Shown here: positions 40,272 through 49,034 of the stretch, piece by piece
Layout of the letters: every line of letters starts with the position of its first letter
Position numbering within the stretch: the first letter of the stretch is position 1
NCBI RefSeq assembly: GCF_023149035.1
Contig: NZ_JAHXMY010000001.1
Span: 558,001 to 622,000 of the forward strand
DNA length: 64,000 nt
Direction of reading: 5' to 3'
Source: Microbacterium sp. EYE_78
GTDB lineage: Bacteria; Actinomycetota; Actinomycetes; Actinomycetales; Microbacteriaceae
The notes under the pieces: model-generated
What the model was told of the DNA's origin: nothing
Databases searched by the model: none
Seen by the model: only the letters and a program-made list of their open reading frames with translations
Program-made: the position numbers and the translations under genes

Positions 40272-41276
40272 ATGAAGGCGCTCACGATCCACGGCGCGGA
40301 GGACATCCGCTGGGGCGACCGCGAGGTCCCGGTCCCCGGAGCCGGACAGGTCCGCATCCGCGTCGCATACGTCGGGATCTGCGGATCCGACCTGCACTAC
40401 TACTTCCACGGCGCGAACGGTGAGTACACGATCCGCGAACCGTTCCAGCCCGGCCACGAGCTCTCCGGCACCGTCGACCTCGACCCCTCCGGTCGCCTCG
40501 CTCCCGGTACCCCGGTCACGGTGCACCCCGCCCGCTACGGCCCGTCGGTCCCCGGCCTCGAGGACCGCCCCCACCTGCGGGCCGGCGGCGACTACCTCGG
40601 CAGCGCGGCCACCTTCCCCCACCGGCAGGGCGCTGCGGCAGAGCTGATCGTCGTCGAGGAGCACATGGTCCGCGTCCTCCCCGAGGGCGTCTCCGTGCAG
40701 CGCGCAGCCCTCGCCGAGCCACTCGCGGTCGCCCTCCACGCCGTCGGGCTCGCGGGCGATCTGACCGGACGCCGAGCGCTCGTGATCGGCGCGGGGCCGA
40801 TCGGTCTGCTCGTGGTCGCGGCCGCCGTCCGCGCGGGCGCGCAGACGGTCGGAGCGAGCGACGTGCGGCCCGAGCCGCTCGACCGCGCTCGCGCGCTCGG
40901 CGCGACCGAGGTGTCGATGGTCGGCCGAGACACGATCGACGCAGAGTCGTACGACGTCGTCTTCGAGTGCTCGGGCGTCGGCGTCGCCCTCACGCAGGCG
41001 GTCCGCGTCGCCGCCCGCGCCGGCACGATCGTCCAGGTCGGGATGCTGCCGAACGCCGACATCTCGGTGAACCTGGCGCCCATGCTCGCCAAAGAGCTGA
41101 CCCTCCGCGGCGCGTTCCGCTTCTCGACCGAGATCGACGACGCGATCGAAATGCTCCGCGACACGCCCTCACTCGACGAGGTGGTGTCGCACGTCGTCCC
41201 CGCCGCTGACGCCGTCTCGGCGTTCGAGCTGGCGCGCGACTCCTCCGCATCCGCGAAGGTCCTGCTCGCCCTCTGA
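40272..41276 (+). CDS. Zinc-dependent alcohol dehydrogenase, L-gulonate/L-idonate 5-dehydrogenase-like
   Basis: A 334-residue MDR-family dehydrogenase. Catalytic zinc ligands are visible as Cys37 in GICGSDLHYYFHG and His62-Glu63 in GHELSG; GAGPIGLLVVAAAVRAGA binds NAD(P). The LHYYFHG stretch is typical of IdnD/RspB enzymes. The four-cysteine structural zinc lobe usual in this family is missing (HPARYGPSVPG stands in its place), which is odd. ATG at 40272 has GGAGG upstream; an ATG at 40242, overlapping the previous stop, is also in frame. In this operon it could oxidise L-gulonate to D-fructuronate. Confidence 0.8.
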   Translation: MKALTIHGAEDIRWGDREVPVPGAGQVRIRVAYVGICGSDLHYYFHGANGEYTIREPFQPGHELSGTVDLDPSGRLAPGTPVTVHPARYGPSVPGLEDRPHLRAGGDYLGSAATFPHRQGAAAELIVVEEHMVRVLPEGVSVQRAALAEPLAVALHAVGLAGDLTGRRALVIGAGPIGLLVVAAAVRAGAQTVGASDVRPEPLDRARALGATEVSMVGRDTIDAESYDVVFECSGVGVALTQAVRVAARAGTIVQVGMLPNADISVNLAPMLAKELTLRGAFRFSTEIDDAIEMLRDTPSLDEVVSHVVPAADAVSAFELARDSSASAKVLLAL

Positions 41277-41333
41277 CACCCCTCGCGGCTCGTCCGCACC
41301 CGATCCGAACCCTGGTCCGAAGGAGTACCTCCC

Positions 41334-42728
41334 ATGTCCGAATCCCAGACGACGGCAGCACCGGCCGTCGACCCGACCCAGAAGAGGTCGGTGCGCGACC
41401 TCGTGCGCGCAGCCGTCTCCGGCTGGCTCGGCACCGCCCTCGAGTTCATGGACTACCAGCTCTACTCGCTGGCTGCCGCGCTCGTGTTCGCCGAACTCTT
41501 CTTCTCGTCCGAGAACCCCGCCGTCGCCGTCGTCGCCGCGATGGCGACCTACGGCGTGGGCTACGTCGCCCGACCCGTCGGCGCGTTCTTCTTCGCACGC
41601 CTGGGCGACAAGACCGGTCGCACGAAGGTGCTGTTCTACACGATCCTCCTCATGGGGCTCGCGACGACCCTCATCGGCTTCCTGCCGACCTACGACCAGG
41701 TGGGCGTGCTCGCACCGATCCTCCTGGTGCTCCTGCGCATCGCGCAGGGCTTCGGTGCCGGCGCCGAGATCTCCGGCGCGGGGGTCATGCTGGCCGAGTA
41801 CGCTCCGGCGAAGCACCGCGGCATCATCGCCTCGCTGGTCGCCCTCGGCACCAACTGCGGGACGCTCCTGGCGTCGGCCATCTGGGCCGTCCTCCTCGTT
41901 GCCTTCAGCGAGGGCGAAGTCATCGAGTGGGCGTGGCGAATCCCCTTCATCGGCAGCGCCATCATCATGCTGTTCGCGATCTGGGTGCGCTTCAACCTCA
42001 AGGAGACCCCGGTCTTCGAGGAGCGCGACGACGTCGTCGACGGCAAGGCGCTCTCGAAGGAGGAGGCTCGCCGCCTCGCCACCGAGACGGGCGACGTGCG
42101 CACGCTCGAGGCGATGGATCGGAAGCCGTGGAAGGCGTTCTCGATCGCGCTCCTGCTGCGCTTCGGCCAGGCCGGCAACTCCGGCATGATCCAGACCTAC
42201 CTGATCAGCTACATCACCGTCGTCCTGCTGCTCGACCGCTCGATCGGCGTCAACGCGGTCATCGTGTCGTCGCTGGTCGCCTTCATCACCGTGCCCCTGT
42301 CGGGCTGGCTCGGCGACCGGTTCGGCCGCAAGCGGATGTACATGATCTGGGCGATCATCGCGCTCATCGTCATCGTGCCGACGATGCTCATGATCAGCAG
42401 CGGCGTGACCGCGCAGGTCTTCATCGGCTACGTCGTGCTCCACAACCTCGCGGTCATGAGCTTCGCCTCGCTCGAGAACCTGACGCTCCCCGAGATCTTC
42501 GGTGCCCGCAACCGCTACACGTTCACCGCCATGGCACGCGAGATCGCCGCGATCGTCGCGACCGGCGCGGGTCCCGTCATCGCCGCCGCATGGGTGTCGG
42601 CCGCGACCGGCTCCTTCATCCCGATCATCGTCATGCTGATGTTCTTCACGGTGTGCGCGCTGATCGCGTCCATCTGGATGCCGGAGGTCGCCGGCCGCGA
42701 CCTCACCGACCCGCGCGACGCGATCTGA
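41334..42728 (+). CDS. MFS metabolite/H+ symporter (MHS family)
   Basis: A 464-residue major facilitator with 12 helices. [25 protein letters not shown] holds the loop 2-3 signature of the MHS subfamily (D-K-x-GR-(K/R)), and [22 protein letters not shown] its second; [14 protein letters not shown] repeats the motif in the second half. MHS carriers import organic acids such as citrate, ketoglutarate or shikimate with protons. Position inside the sugar-acid operon, 57 bases after the dehydrogenase, suggests it imports the substrate. AAGGAG precedes the ATG. Confidence 0.85.
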   Translation: MSESQTTAAPAVDPTQKRSVRDLVRAAVSGWLGTALEFMDYQLYSLAAALVFAELFFSSENPAVAVVAAMATYGVGYVARPVGAFFFARLGDKTGRTKVLFYTILLMGLATTLIGFLPTYDQVGVLAPILLVLLRIAQGFGAGAEISGAGVMLAEYAPAKHRGIIASLVALGTNCGTLLASAIWAVLLVAFSEGEVIEWAWRIPFIGSAIIMLFAIWVRFNLKETPVFEERDDVVDGKALSKEEARRLATETGDVRTLEAMDRKPWKAFSIALLLRFGQAGNSGMIQTYLISYITVVLLLDRSIGVNAVIVSSLVAFITVPLSGWLGDRFGRKRMYMIWAIIALIVIVPTMLMISSGVTAQVFIGYVVLHNLAVMSFASLENLTLPEIFGARNRYTFTAMAREIAAIVATGAGPVIAAAWVSAATGSFIPIIVMLMFFTVCALIASIWMPEVAGRDLTDPRDAI

Positions 42729-42742
42729 CCCACCCCACCATC

Positions 42743-42770
42743 GGGGGCGGACGCCGGCGCGTCCGCCCCC
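42743..42770 (+). terminator. Intra-operon GC hairpin
   Basis: A perfect 12-pair stem GGGGGCGGACGC-CGGC-GCGTCCGCCCCC between the transporter and mannonate dehydratase genes. It has no U-run; it may attenuate or protect the mRNA and make the downstream genes differ in level. Confidence 0.5.
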
Positions 42771-42789
42771 GCATCTCCAGGAGAACGAC

Positions 42790-44016
42790 ATGAGCATCGA
42801 ATCCGTCGACGTCATCATCACCAGCCCGGGGCGTAACTTCGTGACGCTCAAGATCACGACCTCCGACGGGATCGTCGGCTGGGGCGACGCGACCCTCAAC
42901 GGCCGCGAGCTCTCGGTCGCCTCCTACCTCTCGGACCACGTCGCCTCGACCCTCGTCGGTCGCGACGAGGACCGCATCGAGGACACGTGGCAGTACCTCT
43001 ACCGCGGGCCGTACTGGCGCCGTGGCCCCGTCACGATGGCGGCGATCGCCGCCGTCGACATGGCGCTGTGGGACATCAAGGCCAAGAAGGCCGGGATGCC
43101 CCTGTACCAGCTGCTCGGCGGCGCGAGCCGCGAGGGCGTCCGCGTCTACGCGCACGCGTCCGGCACCGACTACGCCGCGCTGTCGAATGCGATTGCCGGC
43201 TACAAGGAGCTCGGCTTCACCGCGGTCCGTGTGCAGACGGGCGTCCCCGGACTCGGCCAGATCTACGGGGTCTCGTCGGCCGGTCCCGGGGTCCGTTACG
43301 ACTACGAGCCCGCGAAGCGATCCGGCGCGCGGCCCGCCGAGGAGACGTGGGACACCCGCAACTACCTCAACCACATGCCGGGCGTCTTCGCCCAGATCCG
43401 CGAAGAGTTCGGGATGGATCTCCGCATCCTCCACGACGGCCATCACCGCATGTCGCCGATCGAGGCCGCGCGCTTCGCGAAGGACATCGAGCCGTACGAC
43501 CTCTTCTGGCTCGAGGACTGCACCCCCGGCGAGGACCAGACCGCGCTGCGTCTGGTCCGCCAGCACTCCACGACGCCGCTCGCCATCGGCGAGGTGTTCA
43601 ACACGGTCTTCGATTACCAGACCCTCATCACCGAGCGGCTCATCGACTACGTCCGCTCCGCCGTCACCCACACGGGCGGCATCACCGCGATGAAGAAGCT
43701 GCTCGACTTCGCCGCCGTGTACGGCATCAAATCCGGCATCCACGGCCCGACCGACATCTCGCCGGTCGGCATGGCGGCCGCGCTCCACCTCGACCTCGCG
43801 ATCCACAACTTCGGCATCCAGGAGTACATGCCGCACAACGAGCAGACGCTCGAGGTGTTCCAGACCTCCTTCACGTTCGACAGCGGCTTCCTCCACCCCG
43901 GCGACCAGCCGGGTCTCGGGGTCGAGCTCGACGAGGAGGCCGCCGCGGGGCACGAGTACACGAAGGCGTACCTGCCCGTGAACCGCCTGCTGGACGGGAC
44001 CGTCCATGACTGGTGA
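42790..44016 (+). CDS. manD: D-mannonate dehydratase, enolase superfamily (ManD/RspA)
   Basis: A 408-residue enolase-superfamily enzyme. Metal ligands Asp216 (HDGHH), Glu242 (WLEDCTPGE) and Glu268 (IGEVFNT) have the same 26/26 spacing as in characterised ManD, and His218 is the expected active-site partner. The reaction is loss of water from D-mannonate to give 2-keto-3-deoxy-D-gluconate (KDG). Some members are low-efficiency RspA types with broader roles; the operon context supports genuine dehydratase function. CAGGAG lies upstream of the ATG. Its stop overlaps the KDPG aldolase start by 11 bases. Confidence 0.9.
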   Translation: MSIESVDVIITSPGRNFVTLKITTSDGIVGWGDATLNGRELSVASYLSDHVASTLVGRDEDRIEDTWQYLYRGPYWRRGPVTMAAIAAVDMALWDIKAKKAGMPLYQLLGGASREGVRVYAHASGTDYAALSNAIAGYKELGFTAVRVQTGVPGLGQIYGVSSAGPGVRYDYEPAKRSGARPAEETWDTRNYLNHMPGVFAQIREEFGMDLRILHDGHHRMSPIEAARFAKDIEPYDLFWLEDCTPGEDQTALRLVRQHSTTPLAIGEVFNTVFDYQTLITERLIDYVRSAVTHTGGITAMKKLLDFAAVYGIKSGIHGPTDISPVGMAAALHLDLAIHNFGIQEYMPHNEQTLEVFQTSFTFDSGFLHPGDQPGLGVELDEEAAAGHEYTKAYLPVNRLLDGTVHDW

Positions 44017-44653
44017 CCGTCTCGCGCTGCCCGAGCGCACCCTCGCATCCCGCCTGGTCGTCGTCGCCCGCGCCCAGCGCGCCGAGGACTACGACGCCGT
44101 GCTCGAGGTGCTCGCTGACGCGGGCATCCGCAGCGTTGAACTGACCCTCACGACCCCCGGCACCTTCGATCACCTCCCGCGCCTGCGGGATGCCTTCGGC
44201 GACCGGCTCGATCTCGGCGTGGGCACGGTGGTGGACGAGGCGCAGCTCGACCGCGCAGTGGCCGGCGGCGCGGCCTACCTCGTCACCCCCATCACCTCGA
44301 CCTCGCTGGTGCGTCGCGCCGTCGAGGCGGGCGTCCCCATCGTCCCGGGCGGACTCACCCCGACCGAGCTGTTCTCGTCGTGGTCTGCGGGCGCATCAGC
44401 CGTGAAGGTGTTCCCCGCCGGGCAGGTCGGCCCTGGCTACCTGTCCGACCTCCGCGGACCGTTCCCCGACATCCGGGCCGTGCCCTCCGGCGGCGTCGAT
44501 CTCGCCGGGGCGACCGCATGGCTGGATGCCGGCGCCCTCGCCGTCAGCGTCGGCGGGCCACTCCTCGGTGACGCGTTCCGCGGCGGCGATCTCGGCGCGC
44601 TGCGTGAACGTGCAGAGGCCTTCGTGCGGGTCACACGGGGCGCCGACGCATGA
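44006..44653 (+). CDS. eda: KDPG/KHG aldolase
   Basis: A 215-residue (beta/alpha)8 aldolase. Glu45 in VELTLTTPG is the catalytic acid-base and Lys134 in SAVKVFPAG forms the Schiff base. The enzyme splits 2-keto-3-deoxy-6-phosphogluconate into pyruvate and glyceraldehyde 3-phosphate. ATG at 44006 is inside the end of manD and ATGA links it to the kinase gene downstream, so the last three genes are translated together. Confidence 0.9.
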   Translation: MTGDRLALPERTLASRLVVVARAQRAEDYDAVLEVLADAGIRSVELTLTTPGTFDHLPRLRDAFGDRLDLGVGTVVDEAQLDRAVAGGAAYLVTPITSTSLVRRAVEAGVPIVPGGLTPTELFSSWSAGASAVKVFPAGQVGPGYLSDLRGPFPDIRAVPSGGVDLAGATAWLDAGALAVSVGGPLLGDAFRGGDLGALRERAEAFVRVTRGADA

Positions 44654-45600
44654 CCGGCACCGTCGTCACCTTCGGCGAGACGATGGCGCTCGTGCGGGCG
44701 ACCGACATCGGCTCGCTGCAGCACGCCTCGTCGCTCACGCTCGGCGTCGGCGGCGCGGAGAGCAACGTCGCGGTGGGTCTGCGGCGCCTCGACGTCGCCG
44801 TGTCGTGGCTCGGCCGCGTCGGTGACGACTCGCTCGGCGCACGCGTCGCGCGCGAGATCCGCGCCGAGGGCGTGGACGTCCACGCGATCGTCGACGGGGG
44901 CGCCCCCACCGGGCTCATGCTGAAGGAGCGTCCGTCGGTGGCCGCGACCGCGGTGCACTACTATCGCGCGGGCTCCGCAGGGTCGCGGCTGCGCCCCGAG
45001 GATCTGCCCGAGGGCTGGATCGAGAGCGCCGCGCTGCTGCACGTGACGGGCATCACCCCGCTGCTGTCCGAGTCGGCTCGCGCCGCGACGACGGCGGCCG
45101 TCGACCGAGCCGTGGCCGCCGGCATCCCGGTGTCGTTCGACATCAACTACCGCTCGAAACTCGCCGCCCCCGATCTCGCGCGCCCGGTGCTGCGCGAGCT
45201 CGCCGAGCGGGCGGACATCGTCTTCGGCGGCGAGGACGAGTTCGCCCTCCTCTTCCCGGACACCCCCTCTCCGGATGTCGCGGCGCACCTGCGGTCCACG
45301 GGCTGCGCGCAGGTCGTCGTCAAGCTCGGCGAGCGCGGCGCCGAGGTGCACCACGGCGACCACGTGTCGGCGGCGCCCGGCATCCCGATCACACCGCTCG
45401 ACACCGTCGGCGCGGGCGACGCGTTCGTCGCGGGCTACCTGAGCGGGCACCTCGAGGGCCTCGCGGTCGAGGACTCGCTGATCCGCGCCAACGCCTGCGG
45501 TGCGCTCGCGTGCCTCGTGCCCGGCGACTGGGAGGCCGCGCCCACGCGCCGCGAACTCCAACGGTTCCTGGGCGGCGCAGGCGATCCCGTCAGCCGCTGA
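44650..45600 (+). CDS. kdgK: 2-keto-3-deoxygluconate kinase (PfkB family)
   Basis: A 316-residue ribokinase/PfkB kinase. GVGGAESNVAVGLRRL is the N-terminal substrate-binding motif, and TPLDTVGAGDAFVAGYL the C-terminal signature with Asp257 as catalytic base. Phosphorylates KDG to KDPG, which Eda splits. It is the last gene, and its stop lies within an inverted repeat that separates it from the convergent glycosyltransferase. Confidence 0.88.
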   Translation: MTGTVVTFGETMALVRATDIGSLQHASSLTLGVGGAESNVAVGLRRLDVAVSWLGRVGDDSLGARVAREIRAEGVDVHAIVDGGAPTGLMLKERPSVAATAVHYYRAGSAGSRLRPEDLPEGWIESAALLHVTGITPLLSESARAATTAAVDRAVAAGIPVSFDINYRSKLAAPDLARPVLRELAERADIVFGGEDEFALLFPDTPSPDVAAHLRSTGCAQVVVKLGERGAEVHHGDHVSAAPGIPITPLDTVGAGDAFVAGYLSGHLEGLAVEDSLIRANACGALACLVPGDWEAAPTRRELQRFLGGAGDPVSR

Positions 45601-45607
45601 CGGGATC
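45583..45607. terminator. Terminator hairpin between convergent genes
   Basis: GATCCCGTCAG-CCG-CTGACGGGATC, a perfect 11-pair stem that includes the kdgK stop codon. It has no U-run. Confidence 0.55.
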
Positions 45608-45611
45608 GGTG

Positions 45612-47087
45612 CTAGCGGCGGCGCCAGGCCCGCGGGATCCTGCCGCCGAGGCGACGCACCACGCGTTCGCGCAGGGACGGCTTCGCGGGCTTCTCCACCC
45701 GCCGGGCCGCTCGACGTGCCAGCGCGTCGTCGTGGACGGCCTCCCACGCGTCGAGGTGGGCATCGTCGGTGCGTGTCGCAGCGGCGGCGCGAGCGGCGGC
45801 GCGCATCGCCGCGTACTCGGCATCCGGCATCCGGCACACCTGCTCCAGCGCATCCGCGGCGGCCGCGATGTCGCCGGCGGGGACGAGGAAGCCGCTGACA
45901 CCGGGCTCGATCGCCTCGGCGGGACCGAAGTCGATGTCGTAGGCGACGGGCACGCATCCCGCCCCCATGGCCTCCGAGAGGGTGAGGGACTCCCCCTCGG
46001 ACCGGCTCGCCAGCATCGTCCAGCCGCCCGCCTCGAAGCGCGCCGCGCCGTCTGCGATGTGCCCCGCGAACTGCACTGCGTCACGGAGGCCCAGCTCGGC
46101 GGCGAGGGCCTCCGTCCGCTTGCGCGCTCCGCCGTCGCCGACGAGCTCGAGCGTCACCGGCACCCCCCGCTCCCGCACATCGGCCACGACCCGGAGGACG
46201 TGGTCGAGACGCTTGAGCGGCGTCATCCGCGAGACGATGACGCCGTGCATCCGATCGCGAGGCAGGCGGGGGATGGATGCCGGTGTCCCGACCGCGTTGC
46301 GGACGACCGCCAGACGGTCGCCGCCGCCGAAGTCCGCGTCGATGATCGCGCGCTGGCGCTCGGTGAGGACGACGACGGCATCCCACCGGTCCAGGTGCTC
46401 GAACACGTCGCCGCGCGACGGCGCGACCCCGCCCTTCGGGCTCCGGTGATCGGCGTGGATCATCAGGATCAGCGCCGCGTTCGGGCGGGCGTAGTGCTGC
46501 AGCGTCTGCGCCGCCGTCTTGCTGTCGACCGTCACCACCGTCGGCTCGCTGCCGATGAGCCCGTCGAGCCACGCGAACCGGAAGCTGCGCACCGACGGCC
46601 ACTGCCCGGTGACCCTCCCCCGCCGATCGAGCGAGGTCACGTGCCGTGAGCCGCCGGCACGGACGGTCGCCTCTTCGACCACGGCGATCGTGCCGTCGGC
46701 ACGCACGTGCTCGACGCGGCGGAGGCCGTCGTCGTCGCGCCACCGCCGCACCTCCCCGGCGTCGGTCGTGACGACCTCGTTCGGGTCGTCCCGCGCTGCG
46801 GACGGCGCGATGGCGAGCCCGGCGGAGCGCTCGGCGACGCGGAAGTCCTCGTAGATGTTCCGCAGCGTCGCCCCGCCGAGCGCACCGCTGGACTCGAGGC
46901 GCCGGCGGACGACGTCGTAGTCGGGGCGGTCGTCGAAGGTGACCACCTCGACCTGCGCGCCGCGCGCGGCGAGACCGCGCGACCGCCGGAGGGCGGCCCC
47001 CGTCATCCCGCCGTAGTCGTCGGGGATCCGCCACGCGACGGTGACGTGCCGGCGCATCGGATCGGTCATGTGCGTCGGCTGGCTCAT
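45612..47087 (-). CDS. TagE/Gtf1-like GT4 glycosyltransferase
   Basis: A 491-residue GT4 enzyme with an inserted N-terminal domain that resembles poly(glycerol phosphate) alpha-glucosyltransferases (TagE/Gtf1): YDVVRRRL, then a beta-rich middle (VRAGGSRHVTSLDRRGRV), VVTVDSKTAAQTLQHY and LILMIHADHRS. The donor domain has HGVIVSRMTPLKRLDH and SRSEGESLTLSEAMGAG with the EX7E glutamates. Such enzymes glucosylate wall teichoic acid or glycoproteins. A TACGGT box six bases before ATG 47087 supports this start. Fused to no other domain; it ends convergent to kdgK. Confidence 0.78.
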   Translation of the reverse strand: MSQPTHMTDPMRRHVTVAWRIPDDYGGMTGAALRRSRGLAARGAQVEVVTFDDRPDYDVVRRRLESSGALGGATLRNIYEDFRVAERSAGLAIAPSAARDDPNEVVTTDAGEVRRWRDDDGLRRVEHVRADGTIAVVEEATVRAGGSRHVTSLDRRGRVTGQWPSVRSFRFAWLDGLIGSEPTVVTVDSKTAAQTLQHYARPNAALILMIHADHRSPKGGVAPSRGDVFEHLDRWDAVVVLTERQRAIIDADFGGGDRLAVVRNAVGTPASIPRLPRDRMHGVIVSRMTPLKRLDHVLRVVADVRERGVPVTLELVGDGGARKRTEALAAELGLRDAVQFAGHIADGAARFEAGGWTMLASRSEGESLTLSEAMGAGCVPVAYDIDFGPAEAIEPGVSGFLVPAGDIAAAADALEQVCRMPDAEYAAMRAAARAAAATRTDDAHLDAWEAVHDDALARRAARRVEKPAKPSLRERVVRRLGGRIPRAWRRR

Positions 47088-47093
47088 CGGGTC

Positions 47094-47099
47094 ACCGTA
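47094..47099 (-). promoter_or_regulatory. Leaderless -10 box (TagE-like gene)
   Basis: TACGGT on the minus strand, six bases before the ATG at 47087. Confidence 0.5.
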
Positions 47100-47394
47100 C
47101 CTCTGCCCGCCGCCGCGCCCCCGCGGCTTGACAGGGCGCACCGGGCCCGGCCGCCCAGCGGCGGGTCGCGGGCCGCGCCGCAGTTCGGCCACGGCGGGCG
47201 CTCACGACGCGGCATCCGACCGGCTCGAGGGACCCATGTCGTCGCGTGCTCCCCCGCCGATCGTCGTGTCGCGCCCCCGAGCACTCGGACCACGATATTC
47301 GGCACCGCCTCCCTCGGTCGGATACCTCATACCCACCCGAGGAATCCCCGTCCACCCCTTATGCTCGGCGGGCCCGACGCGCCATGGTGATCGT

Positions 47395-48633
47395 GTGCGA
47401 TTCGAAGACGACCTCGGCGCCTGGGTGGCGCGGCAGCGCTGGTACGCGGGCAAGAGCCACGAGCCGCAGTTCCGGGTGCTCGATGCGCAGCCGGTCCCCG
47501 GGGCGACCCGGTACCTCCTCATGGACGACGCGGGCGCCGCCCCGACGCTGTACAACGTGCCCCTGGCCGAGTCACCCGACGCGCCCGACCACGCCGTGGC
47601 CGCACGGGTGGACGGTCGGACGCTGGTGGATGCCGCCGGCCACCGCGAGTTCACGGTCGGCCTGCTCGCGGCGATGGGGCTCGACACCGCTCGCGTCACG
47701 GGCTCCCGCATCCTGACGGGAGAGCAGTCCAACACCTCGATCGTGTTCGATGTGGACGGCGAACCGACCATCATCCTCAAGCTGTTCCGCACGCTCCACC
47801 ACGGCGAGAACCCCGACGTCACGGTGCAACGGGTCCTCAGCGACGCCGGCTCGCCGTTCGTGCCCCGCTTCTTCGGGAGCCTCGATGCCGAGTGGCCCGA
47901 CATCGGCCGTGACACCGGCACCGCCCACGGCACGCTGGGCTTCGCGCAGGAGTTCCTCGCCGGGGTCCGCGACGGCTGGGCGATCGCGCTCGACGCCGCG
48001 CGCGAGGGCCGCGACTTCACCGACGCCGCGCGCGACCTCGGAGTGGCGGTCGCAGGCGTCCACGGCGACCTGGGCGCGCACCTCGACACTGTCGACGCGA
48101 CGCGCGCGGACGTGTCCGCGGTCGGTCGCGCCTGGCGCCGGCGCCTCGCCATCGCCGCGGCGGAGGTCCCCGCGGTGGCCGACCGGCTCACGGCGATCGA
48201 GGCCGTCTACGACGCCGCGCTCGCACGGCCGTGGCCGCGGCTGCAGCGCATCCACGGCGACCTGCACCTCGGGCAGGTGCTGGCGGTCCCGCACGGCGGC
48301 TGGCGCCTGGTCGACTTCGAAGGCGAGCCCCTCCGTCCGATGGAGGAGCGCGCGATCCCCGATCTGCCCCCGCGCGACGTCGCCGGGATGCTGCGCTCGT
48401 TCGACTACGCGGGGGCGGTGGGCGGTGGGCCCGAAGCCGCCGCGTGGGCCGCCACCTGCCGCGCGGCCTTCACCGAGGCCTATGCGGCCGCGCCCGGGGC
48501 GATCGAACTCGACCCCGAGCTGCTGCGCGCACTCGTGCTCGACAAGGCCGTCTACGAATCGATCTACGAGGCGCGGAACCGCCCCGACTGGCTGCCGGTG
48601 CCGCTCGCCGGCATCGACGCCGCGCTCGCCTGA
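47395..48633 (+). CDS. mak: Maltokinase (Mak/Pep2)
   Basis: A 412-residue maltokinase. The N-terminal cap reads LGAWVARQRWYAGKS, typical of mycobacterial Pep2, and the kinase-like C-lobe has RIHGDLHLGQVL with the catalytic aspartate, and LVDFEGEP for metal binding. It phosphorylates maltose at C-1 with ATP, giving maltose 1-phosphate for GlgE-type glucan synthesis. GTG at 47395 is the best-fitting start, but no strong ribosome site is seen. The partner trehalose synthase is probably the GH13 gene at 49035 on the opposite strand. Confidence 0.83.
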   Translation: MRFEDDLGAWVARQRWYAGKSHEPQFRVLDAQPVPGATRYLLMDDAGAAPTLYNVPLAESPDAPDHAVAARVDGRTLVDAAGHREFTVGLLAAMGLDTARVTGSRILTGEQSNTSIVFDVDGEPTIILKLFRTLHHGENPDVTVQRVLSDAGSPFVPRFFGSLDAEWPDIGRDTGTAHGTLGFAQEFLAGVRDGWAIALDAAREGRDFTDAARDLGVAVAGVHGDLGAHLDTVDATRADVSAVGRAWRRRLAIAAAEVPAVADRLTAIEAVYDAALARPWPRLQRIHGDLHLGQVLAVPHGGWRLVDFEGEPLRPMEERAIPDLPPRDVAGMLRSFDYAGAVGGGPEAAAWAATCRAAFTEAYAAAPGAIELDPELLRALVLDKAVYESIYEARNRPDWLPVPLAGIDAALA

Positions 48634-48652
48634 CGGCCGCGTCGCGCGGCCG
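48634..48652. terminator. Terminator hairpin after maltokinase
   Basis: CGGCCGCG-TCG-CGCGGCCG, perfect eight-pair stem one base after the stop, between convergent maltokinase and DUF3072 genes. Confidence 0.45.
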
Positions 48653-48671
48653 GTCATACGGCGACGCCGCG

Positions 48672-48971
48672 TCAGTCCGAGGCGCCGCGACCGGTCGCCT
48701 GCTGCAGCCGGTCGATGTGCTCGGATGCCTGCGCCTTCGTGAGGTCCGCGGGAATCTGCTCCCCCGCCTCGCGAGCGAGGGTGTCGAGGTAGCTGCGCTG
48801 CGCGCCGGTCATCGGCTCGTCGCCCGTGACCCACTGCTCGGGGTCCTTCACCGCGGTGTCGCCGCTCGGCCCGCCGAGCATCTCGCCCGCACCGTCCGGC
48901 TGCGCCTCAGGCGGCAGGGCGTGGCCCTCGGCGGGCGCGGACTCGTTCTCGGGGGTGTGCTGATCGCTCAT
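48672..48971 (-). CDS. DUF3072 domain protein
   Basis: A 99-residue protein: an acidic disordered N-terminal half and a C-terminal DUF3072 domain (PMTGAQRSYLDTLAREAG, and LTKAQASEHIDRLQ). The domain is common in Actinobacteria and of unknown function. TAGCGT lies six bases before the ATG, so the mRNA is probably leaderless. Confidence 0.8.
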   Translation of the reverse strand: MSDQHTPENESAPAEGHALPPEAQPDGAGEMLGGPSGDTAVKDPEQWVTGDEPMTGAQRSYLDTLAREAGEQIPADLTKAQASEHIDRLQQATGRGASD

Positions 48972-48977
48972 GCCGCG

Positions 48978-48983
48978 ACGCTA
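48978..48983 (-). promoter_or_regulatory. Leaderless -10 box (DUF3072 gene)
   Basis: TAGCGT on the minus strand, six bases before the ATG at 48971. Confidence 0.5.
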
Positions 48984-49034
48984 CGCCGGTGATCCGACAT
49001 CGGGCCGGGGCTTGCGCCCCGGCATCCGATCGGC

